From contig CAKOGP040000779.1 of the NCBI GenBank assembly GCA_933822405.4, forward strand, positions 62,001 to 126,000: DNA of 64,000 nucleotides, in the 5' to 3' direction. The position numbers and the translations under genes were made by a program. This DNA is from Cylindrotheca closterium (taxonomy: Eukaryota; Bacillariophyta; Bacillariophyceae; Bacillariales; Bacillariaceae). A model generated the notes under the pieces. It saw only the letters and a list, made by a program, of their open reading frames with translations, ran no database searches and was not told the DNA's origin. This document shows, in pieces, positions 48,482-59,516 of the stretch (positions are counted from its first letter, which is position 1; each line of letters opens with the position of its first letter).

Positions 48482-51400
48482 ATGGAGACGCCAGCGCATG
48501 ATCCCGCCTCCACAAATGGCGCCACCAACAAGGATGATTCCGCCAATGGAGAGAATGGGAACAATGTCGTTTTTGCTTCACTATCAACTGGAAAACCTCC
48601 CCTTGGACGACATGCCTCTAGTGGAGACCAACCAATAACATTGGGTACACGCCAAGACTCTGTGGGCGTTCTTCCAGACGCTAGCGGTCCAAATCCTGCA
48701 GCTGCTGAAAATCCTGTCAGGGCACCCGCTCCCGCTGTCGCTTTGGGTGGTGGAGTACCAACACCGGCTGCTCTTGCGACTGTGTCTACTGTGAAACCAC
48801 CGTCCCCAAAGACACTGGCAGCGAATGGGCCACCGCCAGATGTTTCCAGGAATGCTCCTCCTCCTGTCGTGGAAACTACAAAAGTTCCTGATCCACCCTT
48901 GCAACCAACACCCAAACCAGAACTTGCGCCCATGAACGAAGCACCGGCACCAGCGCCATCTGTAGCGGCACCAGCACCGGCACCACCGGAATCACCATCT
49001 TCTCCATCTCCTGCTAGTGGAGAAGACGATCAAGATGGTGATGTCAGCATGGACGATGCGGATGAAGCCACTTCGGAGGAATCCGAAGAAGCCAATGCAC
49101 CAGTTGCTGCAGCACCTCAAGAGAAACCAAAAGCAGCGACGGCTCCAGCAGCAGCTGCTCAACCCAAACCAGCGGCCTGGCCACCACAGCCCGCACCTGG
49201 TTACGAAGCTCGTGGAGGAACGGAAATGAAGGAACTCAAGGTTGAAGATGCTCTCTTGTACTTGGATGATGTCAAGAAGGAATTTGGTCATAGACCTCGG
49301 GTCTACAATGAATTCTTGGCAATCATGAAGAACTTTAAGAGTCAAGAAGTTGACACTCCAGGAGTGATTGAAAAGGTGTCCAAGCTTTTTCGAGGGTACA
49401 ACAATTTGATTTTGGGCTTTAACAAGTTTCTACCCAATGGATACAAGATTACTACAGAAGACTTGAAGAATCAAGATGCCAAGTATGCTCGAGAACAACA
49501 ACAACAGCAGCAACAAGAGGCTCTCCGTCAGCATCAACTACAACAGCTGCAGCAGCACCAGAAACAGCAACAGCAACAGCAACAGCAACCAGTGCCGATG
49601 GAAATGCAAAGCCAGCAACAGTCCTTGTCGGCCCGATCGCCTCAAGCAGGAATTCCTGCAGCCGCCGCGGCTAATGCTCGGCCAGCATATCAAGGCCATG
49701 ACCCTCGAGTGCTGCCATCGGCACGAATAATTCCAAACCCACCACAACGTCCTCCTGCTCAAGCTCGTCCAGCAGCACAACCCCAACATCAACGCCCAGC
49801 CCAACAGCAGCAGCAGCAGCAGCAGCAGCAACCTCCACAACAACCAAAGGCCCAGCCACAACCACAGCAGCAACAGCAACAGCAAGGAGGACAAGGCCAC
49901 CAAGCTGTGGAATTCGATCATGCCATTTCCTACGTCACCACCATCAAGCGTCGATTTGCCAATGATCCAAGCACCTATCACTCCTTTTTGGAGATTCTTC
50001 ATACATACCAAAAGGAACAGAGAGGTATCAAGGAAGTCCTGGAGCAAGTTGCCCGTCTATTTCAAGACCACCCCGATCTTTTGCGAGAATTCACTTTTTT
50101 CTTGCCAGATGCTGTTCAAGAACAAGCCAAGGAACGACTCCAACGTGCTGCTGCCGATTCGGAGGCTCGTCAAGCTGCTGCCCAACGAGCCGCCATGCAA
50201 AACTCTTCCATGGATGTGGACAGTAGCAGCAAGAGTGGTGGTGGTGATGGTGGTGGTGCGTCCACAAAGTTTATTGACATGACTGGTCAAAATGGTGGAA
50301 ACTCGGACGCTCGGAGTCGCAAAAGAAGTCAGAGTGAAATGGCCACGGATGCTCCCGTCACTGTCGCGGCGCCTCAAGCTCCAGAGACCTATGTCTACAA
50401 CTCGGCGGTAGAACGTCAGTTCTTTGATGCCGCAAGGGAGGCTCTGGCATCCTACACGAGAGATGGTGGTCAAGCCTGGGCTGAATTTCTCAAGTGTCTA
50501 GACATGTACGCCCAAGAGATACTTTCCAGGAATGAGATGCTCAATTTTGTTGAGCCCTTGTTGGGCAAGCGCAATACCAAGCTATTTGAAGAATTCAAGC
50601 GCATTTTGAATGCTGCAGGATCGGCTTCTGGCCAATTTCCATCCTTTGAGGATTCCTGGCATTCGGTGCCACTCTCGGAAATCGACTTTTCCAGGTGTCG
50701 CCACTGTACCCCTTCCTATCGTGCCTTGCCACGGGATTATCCTGCACCACCATGCAGTGGACGCAGTGACGAAGAATCCAAGAATCTCAATAATGTATGG
50801 GTGTCCTTGCCTGTTGGTAGCGAGGAATCCTACACTTTCCGGCACATGCGGCGGAATGCTTGTGAGGAGGTTCTCTTCCGATGTGAGGATGAACGTTTTG
50901 AAATTGATATGGTGATTGACAGCAATGCTTGTACTCTGGCACGGCTAGAACCCATCGCCGAGGAGATTGCCCAATTGGCCGAGAATGAATTGATCATTTC
51001 AGAATCGAGCACGATTCCTCGTCCGGCAGCTGGGGAACAAGGAATGGGCGGAAAGCGCTACCAGTTTACGTTTGACCAGTCAATTTTGGGAGTCATTCAT
51101 CGCAATTCTATTTCCCGCATCTACGGAGATGCTGGTCAAGAAATTTTGGAGTTGATAGAGAAGAATCCCACCGTCACCATTCCTGTGGTGGTTCAACGGT
51201 TGCGACAAAAGGACATTGAATGGCGTCGCGTCCGAGACCGCATGAATCGCCAATGGAAGGAACTGGCCGAAGAAAACTACTTCAAGAGTTTGGATCACCG
51301 CAGTCTCACTTGGAGAACTACGGACAAGCGTGTCATTAGTACACGAACTCTGGTGGCAGAAATTAAGGATCGTTCCCTACATAAAGGCAAGGAAGGTGAA

Positions 51401-52738
51401 TCTTCGCTTCAAGCTCGCATGGACAAGGCCAAGGAAGAGCATGGAACCTTCTATCAAGTTACCATGAAGCATTCCCTCGCTAGAGATTTGGATTTGACCT
51501 CGTTGCCCAAGGCCGATCGCCGTTTGTTCACTCCGCACATGAGTCTGATGGGAACAAATGACTCTTCTGTTCATATGGATGCATACCGAATTATTTCCTT
51601 TGCGGTCGAGCGCGGTGCCATTAACCCTACGGACAAGGAGCGCATTCATCGATTGTGGATTGAATTCCTGGGACCATGGTTCAAGCTCAGTACCAATCAG
51701 ATGCTGATGCCAGCGGCGGCATATCAAGAATCCAGTAAGAAGGACTTTGCTAAGAAGATGACAAAGATTGTCAGCGAGGATGGGGATACTGGTGACGAGG
51801 AGAGCCTCGATGGAGAGACCAATGTCCGTGTTGTTACCGAAGATGCGGTTATGGAAGACCAGAAGAATGCTTCTGTTTTCTTGGACCACCATCCACTTCC
51901 AAGCGGAGCACTCGTATCCACTTTGTTTGGGGAAGGCCAAGTGATCAAGTTCCGACGATCTGACAACACCTACATTGTCCGTCTTCCATTTGGAAAGGCT
52001 TACCTTGCTCCAAGCGGAATTCTCTGCTCCATTCTTGGCCCAGAGAAGTCAGCCTACACGACCCAGCTACGTGAGAAGGATACTTCGAAGTTGTTGCGAC
52101 CGGATGACCAATTTGCCATTGGAACACAAAGTCTATACCTTTTCTTCCGTCTCTTTCAGATTCTTGTGGAACGCCTCGAAATCGCTAGGGAATTGGCTTA
52201 CAACGCCAAGCGGGATCAGACATTACAATCAATGGTTGAGAAGATGGAAGGGCACGACGAAGCTGCTTTGGGGAAAAAGCGCTACGATGCCTTCTTGAGC
52301 TTGGTATTTGGTCTTCTCGACGGAAACTTTGGCGGAACTCCTGCGACAAGCGGAAAGTACGAAGACAGAATCAGGATGTTGCTCGGGCATGGGGGTTATG
52401 CCATGGCCACAATGGACAAGCTCATCTCGCACATTTTGAAGAACATGCAATCTATGGTCAATGATGACGCAATGTGGAACTTGGTTCAACTATACCGGCG
52501 TCACTTGGAAGGTGGCGACTTCAAGCCAGAAGCCTTCCGTCAAGAAGCTGCCTTCCTATCCGATGGAGAAGTCATGTTTGCATTCCAAAAGTGCCCTATT
52601 CCGAAGAATGGAGGCAAAAAATGCGTCTTGTACATTGAGCATCTGGGCGTGATTTCGGAGTCGGACGAGGAAGGGGGATCTGTTGTGGAGAACACCGAAG
52701 CGTCTCCTGCTAACAAGAGACCAAGGAGGGATCGATAA
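48482..52738 (+). CDS. SIN3: SIN3 transcriptional corepressor scaffold
   Basis: 1418 residues, single open frame. The N-terminal 250 residues are Pro/Ala-rich with an acidic patch. PAH1 is at about 252-322 (VEDALLYLDDVKKEFG...NKFLPNGYKI). A Gln-rich region (about 340-470) follows. PAH2 is at about 476-545 (FDHAISYVTTIKRRF...FFLPDA) and a PAH3-like repeat at about 643-705. The HDAC-interaction domain is at about 730-830 (IDFSRCRHCTPSYRALPRDY, NNVWVSLPVGSEESYTFRHM). The SIN3 C-terminal region (HMSLMGTNDSSVHMDAYRI, later LYLFFRLFQILVERL) is complete. SIN3 assembles the Rpd3/HDAC complex and links it to DNA-bound repressors in the nucleus. The basic end (NKRPRRDR) could be a nuclear signal. Confidence 0.96.
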   Translation: METPAHDPASTNGATNKDDSANGENGNNVVFASLSTGKPPLGRHASSGDQPITLGTRQDSVGVLPDASGPNPAAAENPVRAPAPAVALGGGVPTPAALATVSTVKPPSPKTLAANGPPPDVSRNAPPPVVETTKVPDPPLQPTPKPELAPMNEAPAPAPSVAAPAPAPPESPSSPSPASGEDDQDGDVSMDDADEATSEESEEANAPVAAAPQEKPKAATAPAAAAQPKPAAWPPQPAPGYEARGGTEMKELKVEDALLYLDDVKKEFGHRPRVYNEFLAIMKNFKSQEVDTPGVIEKVSKLFRGYNNLILGFNKFLPNGYKITTEDLKNQDAKYAREQQQQQQQEALRQHQLQQLQQHQKQQQQQQQQPVPMEMQSQQQSLSARSPQAGIPAAAAANARPAYQGHDPRVLPSARIIPNPPQRPPAQARPAAQPQHQRPAQQQQQQQQQQPPQQPKAQPQPQQQQQQQGGQGHQAVEFDHAISYVTTIKRRFANDPSTYHSFLEILHTYQKEQRGIKEVLEQVARLFQDHPDLLREFTFFLPDAVQEQAKERLQRAAADSEARQAAAQRAAMQNSSMDVDSSSKSGGGDGGGASTKFIDMTGQNGGNSDARSRKRSQSEMATDAPVTVAAPQAPETYVYNSAVERQFFDAAREALASYTRDGGQAWAEFLKCLDMYAQEILSRNEMLNFVEPLLGKRNTKLFEEFKRILNAAGSASGQFPSFEDSWHSVPLSEIDFSRCRHCTPSYRALPRDYPAPPCSGRSDEESKNLNNVWVSLPVGSEESYTFRHMRRNACEEVLFRCEDERFEIDMVIDSNACTLARLEPIAEEIAQLAENELIISESSTIPRPAAGEQGMGGKRYQFTFDQSILGVIHRNSISRIYGDAGQEILELIEKNPTVTIPVVVQRLRQKDIEWRRVRDRMNRQWKELAEENYFKSLDHRSLTWRTTDKRVISTRTLVAEIKDRSLHKGKEGESSLQARMDKAKEEHGTFYQVTMKHSLARDLDLTSLPKADRRLFTPHMSLMGTNDSSVHMDAYRIISFAVERGAINPTDKERIHRLWIEFLGPWFKLSTNQMLMPAAAYQESSKKDFAKKMTKIVSEDGDTGDEESLDGETNVRVVTEDAVMEDQKNASVFLDHHPLPSGALVSTLFGEGQVIKFRRSDNTYIVRLPFGKAYLAPSGILCSILGPEKSAYTTQLREKDTSKLLRPDDQFAIGTQSLYLFFRLFQILVERLEIARELAYNAKRDQTLQSMVEKMEGHDEAALGKKRYDAFLSLVFGLLDGNFGGTPATSGKYEDRIRMLLGHGGYAMATMDKLISHILKNMQSMVNDDAMWNLVQLYRRHLEGGDFKPEAFRQEAAFLSDGEVMFAFQKCPIPKNGGKKCVLYIEHLGVISESDEEGGSVVENTEASPANKRPRRDR

Positions 52739-53014
52739 ACTGCTGGATTGTGCTACCAGTTTTTTTTCTTTCCCTCGGCTGCGTGATTTTAAATGTAGCA
52801 TGTTGATGTAAATTCGATTTCAGTACTGTAATAAACCTTTAGATGATAAGATGTTTTCATTACTTTCAAGCTGAACCGTTATACGTGCAAGACGATAATG
52901 TGGTTTCTCAGATGGCTATGTATGCTGTTCTGTTGCCATGTTGTTTCTGTTTCGACTTCCAAATCCAAATAATAAAATGATTCATCTCTACGCATATTTT
53001 TGAAATTGATTTTA

Positions 53015-53465
53015 CTAGAGCATTGCCTGCAGTTTTCCACTCGAGTAGGCACCGTGGGTATCATCATTTCCTCCCAAGAAGGACCCCTTCACCCAAACAC
53101 TAGGAACAGTTCGTTGGCCAGTCATGGAAGTCAGCGTGCTTTGGATGGCACCACCATCGCTCACTTGATCGAGCTCGATGGCCTTGACCTTGAGGCCTTG
53201 AAATTCTGGCTTGGCAAACAATTGCTTGGTCTTGATGCAGTAAGGGCAGTAAGACTTGGAAAATACGACAACCTGTAGGCACCAAAAGAAGAAAAACGTT
53301 AGAAACAAAAGTCGAACTGTCAAGAACTCTGACAAACTCTCCACGTTTTCAACGGACAAAATTCAGCGTTTCGTTGCACCTTGCCAAAGAGAGACTTACG
53401 TCGTTTTGTTGGACCTCGCTTTCTACAAACTGTTTCATTTCTGGACTACTACTTGCGCTTCCCAT
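53015..53465 (-). CDS. Glutaredoxin, dithiol CPYC type
   Basis: Exons 53465-53400 and 53272-53015 on the minus strand (127-bp intron GTAAGT...CTACAG, phase 0) give 107 residues. Joining restores QQND-VVVFSKSYCPYCIKTK. CPYC is the glutathione-dependent dithiol active site. TVPSVWVKGSFLGGNDDT holds the TVP cis-proline loop and the GG-x-DD glutathione-binding motif. Length is normal for a class I glutaredoxin. The start MGSASSSPE has a Gly at position 2 and could be N-myristoylated; otherwise cytosolic. It reduces protein-glutathione mixed disulfides. Confidence 0.94.
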
Positions 53466-53898
53466 TGCTTTCGTGAGAATAATGATGACAAGCGCTGACT
53501 GACTGGAAACACAAATTCCTGCCCAAGAGGCCTTTTTTCAAAAGCGCGACTCACGCGTGATGCGGACGGAGGGACAAACGAGACTGAATGACGTGGCCCA
53601 CGTACTTGAACCTCTCAGAAACTCATGGAAGCAACGACCAATCTGAGAAACGGCGGAAGGAAAGATCTCGATCAGAGGTAAAAGAGTAGATAGATGAATT
53701 GTTTTAAAAGTTCATGCCAAAGTGTTTGTTTATTTGGTTAAGAATAATAGTTGCGGCAGCCGCTGCAGCACCACAGTTAGCATCGTACATGAATTTGGAG
53801 TAGAAATACAAGATCGCTCCGCATTCGAGGAATTTGGCGGAATTTTAATAGACACACAGATGAAATATACTGGAAAGAAACCCTGACCCCGATCACGT
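53466..53898. other. Intergenic region
   Basis: No gene supported. A TGACGT hexamer at 53589-53594 lies about 125 bp upstream of the glutaredoxin start. Confidence 0.5.
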
Positions 53899-54885
53899 TT
53901 ACCAAGCACGGTCCAACATGAATCCTGGGCCGTCTCCTCCTAGTACGGCATCTGCTGGTCCTCGGCCATCGCCGATTTGGTCAGCCTCGACCAAAGCGGT
54001 CAATGGGAATTCCATTGTGGCGGTGTTGACAATACGGACAACGTTTCCGGATCCTGGTGTCTCGATGATGGCAATGTAAGGTCTGTCCATACCGTCTTCA
54101 GTGTACAATTCCATAACTTGCTTGATGTTGTTAGGACCTTGTAGCAACTCAATACGGGAGTTCAATGGACGTCCATCAGTCATGAGGACAATACGAACAC
54201 TCTCGACATTGGGGTCGAAGGGGTAGGTTCGAAGGGCTCCTCCCTGAATGGTTCTAGGTTGCGTGACGGCTCCGGCCATGGGTGATTCGCGGTTGCGGAC
54301 TTCAGCGGCAACGACACCAGCGACCAAGGGGAATTCCATGTTGGCGGTGTTACGGATAGAAACCGTGTTGGGTCCACGGGGAGTCTCGATAACGCAGTTG
54401 AACGAACGTTGGGCACCATCCTCGACGTAAACACGCATCTTGTAAGGGGTGTTATCAGGACCTTGCCAGAGCTCAAGGTTTGCATCCAAAGGACGTCCCT
54501 CGGTCTTCATGACAACTTGGACACGCTCGACGGCAGCAGTTGGGAAAGACCAGGTCTTAAGAGATCCACCTTGGACCAAGACTGGGTTAGACTTGTCCCA
54601 GACGGCAGCAGATTGAGGGTGGCTGTTTCCAGAACGGGCAATTTGCTGTGTGACTGGATTTTGGGCACCCTGTTAAAATAAAAGCACAAGAGATAAAGGA
54701 TTAGCATACCATCTTTCAGATAGAGGATAGTCAAAAGGCGAGACTAGGAAACTTACTGGAGGAGCAGTCATGCGGCCTGGTCCAGCGGAGGCGAAAAGAG
54801 CTGTGTCAACTCCAGCAGGAGAGACAGGAGCGAAGGCGGAGGCTCCAGCAGCGAGGGCCAAAAGTGCAGTTGCGACGAATTTCAT
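53899..54885 (-). CDS. Plastid-targeted two-domain protein, paralogue 1 (candidate pyrenoid-shell family)
   Basis: Exons 54885-54757 and 54669-53899 (87-bp intron GTAAGT...TAACAG, phase 0) give 299 residues. Exon 1 is the signal peptide [18 protein letters not shown] followed by APVS, the classic ASAFAP plastid motif of diatoms, plus a Ser/Ala/Gly transit stretch. Exon 2 has a linker and two homologous domains of about 85 residues: domain 1 [11 protein letters not shown]...[20 protein letters not shown]...IETPRGPN...MEFPL and domain 2 [11 protein letters not shown]...[20 protein letters not shown]...IETPGSGN...MEFPL. The pattern suggests beta-sandwich repeats. The tail [13 protein letters not shown] recurs in paralogue 2 and partly in 5. 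I infer a structural stroma or pyrenoid protein; PyShell identity is from memory and untested. Confidence 0.9.
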
Positions 54886-55024
54886 TTTGTTGTTGTATTA
54901 GTTTGTGTTGTGAGAGACTGAAGTAACTGTGTGATCGGATGAAAAGCAGCGATTGCTTGTTGCCGATGAATTTTGTGAACAGATGGTGTCAGTGCCCCAA
55001 GTACCAACTTTTTACACACGATTT

Positions 55025-55047
55025 ACACGACGAAAAAATCGTCGTGT
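55025..55047. repeat. Perfect inverted repeat, 9-bp arms and 5-base loop
   Basis: ACACGACGA, five A, TCGTCGTGT. It sits about 140-160 bp upstream of the paralogue 1 ATG, next to the TGACGT pair. Could be a factor-binding palindrome. Confidence 0.8.
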
Positions 55048-55055
55048 TCAAGTGG

Positions 55056-55069
55056 TGACGTGGTGACGT
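55056..55069. promoter_or_regulatory. Two TGACGT (CRE-like) motifs upstream of paralogue 1
   Basis: TGACGT at 55056-55061 and 55064-55069, about 170-185 bp from the start codon at 54885. TGACGT/ACGTCA hexamers are known CO2/cAMP-responsive elements in Phaeodactylum carbonic-anhydrase promoters. Their role here is inference. Confidence 0.4.
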
Positions 55070-55916
55070 AGGCCCATTTTGGACCGACGGTCTCTGATGT
55101 CAGAGGTTATTCGTTAAGTGAAGAGTTCGATGACGGAGAAGTGACTGTTTAACAAAAGATAGTACGTCACTCAACTCGAATTATTGAACGAATGTCACAC
55201 CCAACGGAACAGTCGTGGACTTTGTACGACGATTTACGTACGTTCTTTGGACTTTGGTCGGGCCAATCAAACATGGGATCGAGAATCGCCAACCAAAGGG
55301 GGTGGCTATAAAAATAAGCGCATAACAACAACAGTATTTTGGCGGACTGGTGGAAGGAAACCATGAAGCGTCGCTCAACAGATGGCCATGGTCTGAGGAA
55401 CAAGGTGATTGGTGTTTGTGTTGTTGCACTCTAAAGAAAACTCGCCAAAACAGAAATACTAAATCGCTGATTTTACGGGGATATCTTCTAATGTTTCCTA
55501 GTCATCCCCCTCTTTAGTCAAATTATTCAAAAGATACGAGTGGCTGGCATCAGAGCTGACCAATGACGTACTAGGTTTCAATTTTTCTGGTGACAGACTT
55601 GATCGGACGACAAACCAATTTGATCGGAATGTGGCTTCGGGAAAGATGAACTACAACGTTTTCAGTATGATGTGATGTGAAGAATAGTAGAAAGGCAGGA
55701 AGAAAACAGATTACAACGTGTGAAGGGAAAACTAATCTTTACATTGGCCATTCAGAAGATCTGTTGCGATTCGTGTAGAATTTGATAGCATACAGACCCC
55801 CCCTTGGTGTAGCACTTATTTCTCGTATCAAATCGGGCCATATCGTTTAGTTCTTCTTGAATTTTTTGTTTATGGTTCGGAATGTAGGAAATATAAAGGG
55901 ATCAATTTAGATCAAT

Positions 55917-56970
55917 TTACCAGGCACGGTCCAACATGAATCCTGGACCGTCTCCTCCAAGGACAGCTTCAGCTGCTCCTCCCATACCATCTCCGATCAT
56001 ATCGGCTTCGACCAAAGCCGTCAATGGGAATTCCATAGTGGCAGTATTGACAACACGAACAACATTTCCGGATCCTGGAGTCTCGATGATGGCAATGTAC
56101 GGTCTGTCCATACCGTCTTCAGTGTACAATTCCATAACTTGCTTGATATTGTTAGGACCTTGCAACAATTCGATACGGGAGTTCAATGGACGTCCATCAG
56201 TTTGAAGGACAATTCTGACACTCTCGACATTGGGGTCGAAGGGGTACGTTCTGAGGGCTCCTCCCTGAATGGTTCTGGGAGTAGACTTGGCACCGGCCAT
56301 TGGGGAGATTCGTTCGCGGACTTCCGATGGGACAACTCCAGCAACAAGAGGGAATTCAAGGTTGGCAGTGTTACGGATGGCAACAGTGTTGGGTCCACGA
56401 GGGGTCTCGATAACACAGTTGAAAGAACGTTGGGCACCATCCTCGACGTAAACACGCATCTTGTAAGGGGTGTTATCAGGACCTTGCCACAATTCAAGGT
56501 TGGCATCCAAAGGACGTCCCTCGGTCTTCATGACAACTTGGACACGTTCGACAGCGGGGGAAGCGAAAGACCAAGTCTTAAGGGATCCACCCTGTACAAG
56601 GACTGGTTGAGAAGCATCCCAGACAGCAGCAGATTGAGGGTGGCTGTTTCCAGAACGGGCAATTTGTTGCGTGACAGGGTTTCCACGGGCCTTTAGATTT
56701 TAACGACGAGTTACGCAAAGAGGCAAAGGAGAAAGACGTGAGTAAATATGAATGGGCATGTCATCGAAAGCCCAAAGTTTGTAGGAGCAAACTCTGGGAA
56801 CTCCATCATTCGACCAATTTTGATAAACGTACGAGTCCTGGTGGGGCGGTTCCGGGACCTGGTGGTGGTGGTGCCGAGAAAAGAGCAGAGCTCTTGGGTC
56901 CAGAGGTAGCTGGAGTGAAAGCAGCAGTGCTAGCGGCAAGGGCAAGAAGGGTAGTTCCAAAGAATTTCAT
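55917..56970 (-). CDS. Plastid-targeted two-domain protein, paralogue 2 (candidate pyrenoid-shell family)
   Basis: Exons 56970-56833 and 56690-55917 (142-bp intron GTACGT...CTAAAG, phase 0) give 303 residues. The signal peptide MKFFGTTLLALAASTAAF is followed by TPAT, an AAF-type plastid motif, then a Pro-rich transit stretch. After the junction [21 protein letters not shown] the protein closely follows paralogue 1 through both domains, including [20 protein letters not shown] and the [13 protein letters not shown] end. It is the closest relative of paralogue 1 and probably its most recent duplicate. Differences cluster in the targeting peptide and the linker between domains. Confidence 0.9.
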
Positions 56971-57778
56971 GATACTTGACAACTAACTGTATTTGTTGAT
57001 GGGTTGAGCTTTGTGCGGATCTGGACAGTTGAATTCGTGGAGACGAATCCATCACAAAAAAAGCCCCAAATGGAAGTACCTACGACGTGCGCATGTCAAT
57101 CTTCTACCTAAATATCACGTAGAATAGTTTTTAAAATTCACATTCGTCATCGTTTTCAAATATCGTCATTCTTCGTAGCGTCTCGCTGCTGTCCGGGAGG
57201 TGGCGCTTCGTCGAAAATTATAGCACTTTGGTCGAAAATAATGGCAACTGTGTGATTGGACACCTGCCTGATCCAATATTGACACCTTTATTCCAATTAT
57301 TTTGAATTTGCAGTCTCCTCACGACTGCCTCATATATTCTTTCAAGCATTGCTCCAAGGTGGCATCAAGTTGAGCCCCTGAATTGGTCTAATGAATTAGA
57401 AATCTAAACGCTACAGAGGAACATCTGTCGGGTCGTCAACATCTTTGGTGGTAATACACGTATCCTCGAATCATGCAGTCGAATCGTAAGAAACTAAAAT
57501 ATTTATATTATGACATGTTGATACTTAGCTGCCTGGTGAGACCTCTCTCAGATACCAGCCCTCCCTTGCGTGGGCCTATACATTAATGAAAACACTCCAC
57601 ATGAAACAGTTGCAAACAGTGGATTCATTCATAGCTTGCAAATATGAATTCAGAGACAGCAGACACACATGGTAACAACGGTGGGCAATGTCCCTACATT
57701 GTCAGCGGTGTAACCAAGCTGCGTCCTAATCTTCTAGATGGTGAAGCTCTCTTTCCTCTATTGAGGTAAAGAAATCGC
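56971..57778. other. Intergenic region upstream of paralogue 2
   Basis: No gene supported. No TGACGT/ACGTCA hexamer seen within 330 bp of the paralogue 2 start. Confidence 0.5.
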
Positions 57779-58818
57779 TTACATGCCTCCCAAAAGGACA
57801 CCATCGCTCCAGTATCGGCCATCACCAATTTCGAAAGCTTCAACAGCGGCAGTCATGGGGAATTCCATACTGGCAGTGTTAACAACACGGACAACGTTTC
57901 CAGTTCCTGGAGTCTCAACGACAGCATAGAAAGGACGCTCCATACCATCTTCAGTGTAGACTTCCATAACCTGCTTGATGTTGTTAGGACCTTGAAGCAA
58001 CTCGATGCGAGCGTTCAGAGGACGTCCATCAGTGGTCAACAAAACTTGAACACTCTCAACACTGGGGTTAAAGGGGTAGGTTCTGAGGGCTCCTCCCTGG
58101 ATGGTGCTGGGGCGCTCAGAAACTTGACGATCACCAAGAGGTGGTCCTCCGCGAACATCCTCTGAAACAACACCAGCAACCAGGGGGAACTCTAATTGAG
58201 CAGTGTTACGGATGGAGATGGTGTTTTGTTCGTCACGAGGAGTTTCAATGACGGCGCTGAAGGTACGGGCCATACCATCTTCGACGTAAACACGCATCTT
58301 GTATGGGGTATTGTCGGGTCCCTGCCACAATTCAAGGTTGGCATCCAAAGGACGGCCATCGGTTCTCATGACAATTTGGACGCGTTCTACGAATGGAGAA
58401 GGGAAAGACCAGGTCTTCAAAGATCCTCCTTGGACGGTAATTGGTTGAGACATGTCCCAGATTTGTTCAGTTGGGACACCGGCAGCACGAACCAAACCAG
58501 GGGCGGCCATAGTACGTCCAGCGACAGGCTGTTTGTTGCAATTGATTCAGATCGACAAAATAGCAGAGAAAAAGAGAGAATAAAAGACAAAAGAGAGCAT
58601 GAGAAACAGACTTCCAACATTTCAACAACCAGATGGCTTGCATCATCTCAATGCATCTATCTACATCCACGTACAGCAACTCCCGCTCCAGAGGCTCCAG
58701 TTCCCGCAATTGGGGTCATAGAGAACAAAGCAGTTTCAGAGGTCCTTGGGACGGCAGCAGGTTGAAAGGCAGCTGCGCCCGAGAAGGCGAGGGCAAGGAT
58801 GGAGGCTCCAAACTTCAT
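57779..58818 (-). CDS. Plastid-targeted two-domain protein, paralogue 3 (candidate pyrenoid-shell family)
   Basis: Exons 58818-58675 and 58528-57779 (146-bp intron GTACGT...AAACAG, phase 0) give 297 residues. Signal peptide MKFGASILALAFSGAAAF then QPAA (AAAF motif). Domain 1 begins [20 protein letters not shown] and domain 2 [20 protein letters not shown], each with the WQGPDN/LQGPNN, VEDG/TEDG, VIETP/VETPG and EFPL/EFPM landmarks. The C-terminal tail ends GDGRYWSDGVLLGGM and lacks the FMLDRAW end, so the extreme C-terminus differs between copies. Domain 1 carries an extra residue around ETPRDEQN where others have ETPRGPN. Confidence 0.9.
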
Positions 58819-58945
58819 TTTTAGTTGTTGTTGTGTGTTGGTTGTTTTATGATCAGACTGTCGGTGGGTGCTTCCATTTCAGTTCAACACAAAGATAAAT
58901 CGCAACTTTCTGCTTCCACTACTAATTTCGCTGTAGAGCCCACGT

Positions 58946-58992
58946 ACGTCAGGTACGGTGACAAACGTTTGTCGACGTGTTGTGTGACGTCA
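58946..58992. promoter_or_regulatory. CRE-like motifs upstream of paralogue 3 (ACGTCA and palindromic TGACGTCA)
   Basis: ACGTCA at 58946-58951 and the full 8-bp palindrome TGACGTCA at 58985-58992, about 128-175 bp upstream of the ATG at 58818. A further ACGTCA is at 59103-59108. The placement resembles that of paralogue 1. Confidence 0.42.
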
Positions 58993-59516
58993 GGTATTTT
59001 GTTTTACGGGACGTACAAACACATAATGGTGTTCGGCGACATTGCCATCTGCTCCTTATCGCCACAAATTGTTCTGCGAAGTCCTTAAGTACGAATTTGA
59101 CCACGTCAGAGCTGAGACAAAGATCAAAACTGCCTTTTACTTTGTCACATAAAACCAGATTGAACCAACAAAGCGTGGGGGTCTTTGCAATTCACAACAC
59201 TTGTGCAAGCTTTGCTTTTAGTATCTCGAGGAAACGAAGCTAGGAATCAACAAATGTACAAGACGAAGTGGCAGGCACTAGAACACTGGCGGTACTCGGA
59301 GTTTTGACACCAAGTGGCTGCAAAGAAGCAGATGATGTTTGTATGAGTCAGTCAGAGGAAGATCAAGTAAAAATTCTGGAAAATTTCATGATGATTGTTC
59401 AAAATGCCATCTGCGGTTCCCGTTGATGCGGAATAGAGAGACTTCAGCTGGGACTTTGTAACTTACTCAAACGACAATTTTCAAGCAATGAGGGAAGGGG
59501 AAGCGTTTTCTTCTAT

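Larger units (their letters stand above)
54886..55916. other. Intergenic and promoter region of paralogue 1
   Basis: No gene supported. Holds the leader of paralogue 1, a hairpin at 55025-55047, TGACGT/ACGTCA hexamers at 55056, 55064, 55164 and 55564, and the 3' flank of paralogue 2. Confidence 0.55.

Noticed and set aside
49538..50047. Leu/Trp-rich minus-strand ORF in SIN3
   Set aside because: Antisense of the Gln-rich CAG repeats of SIN3.
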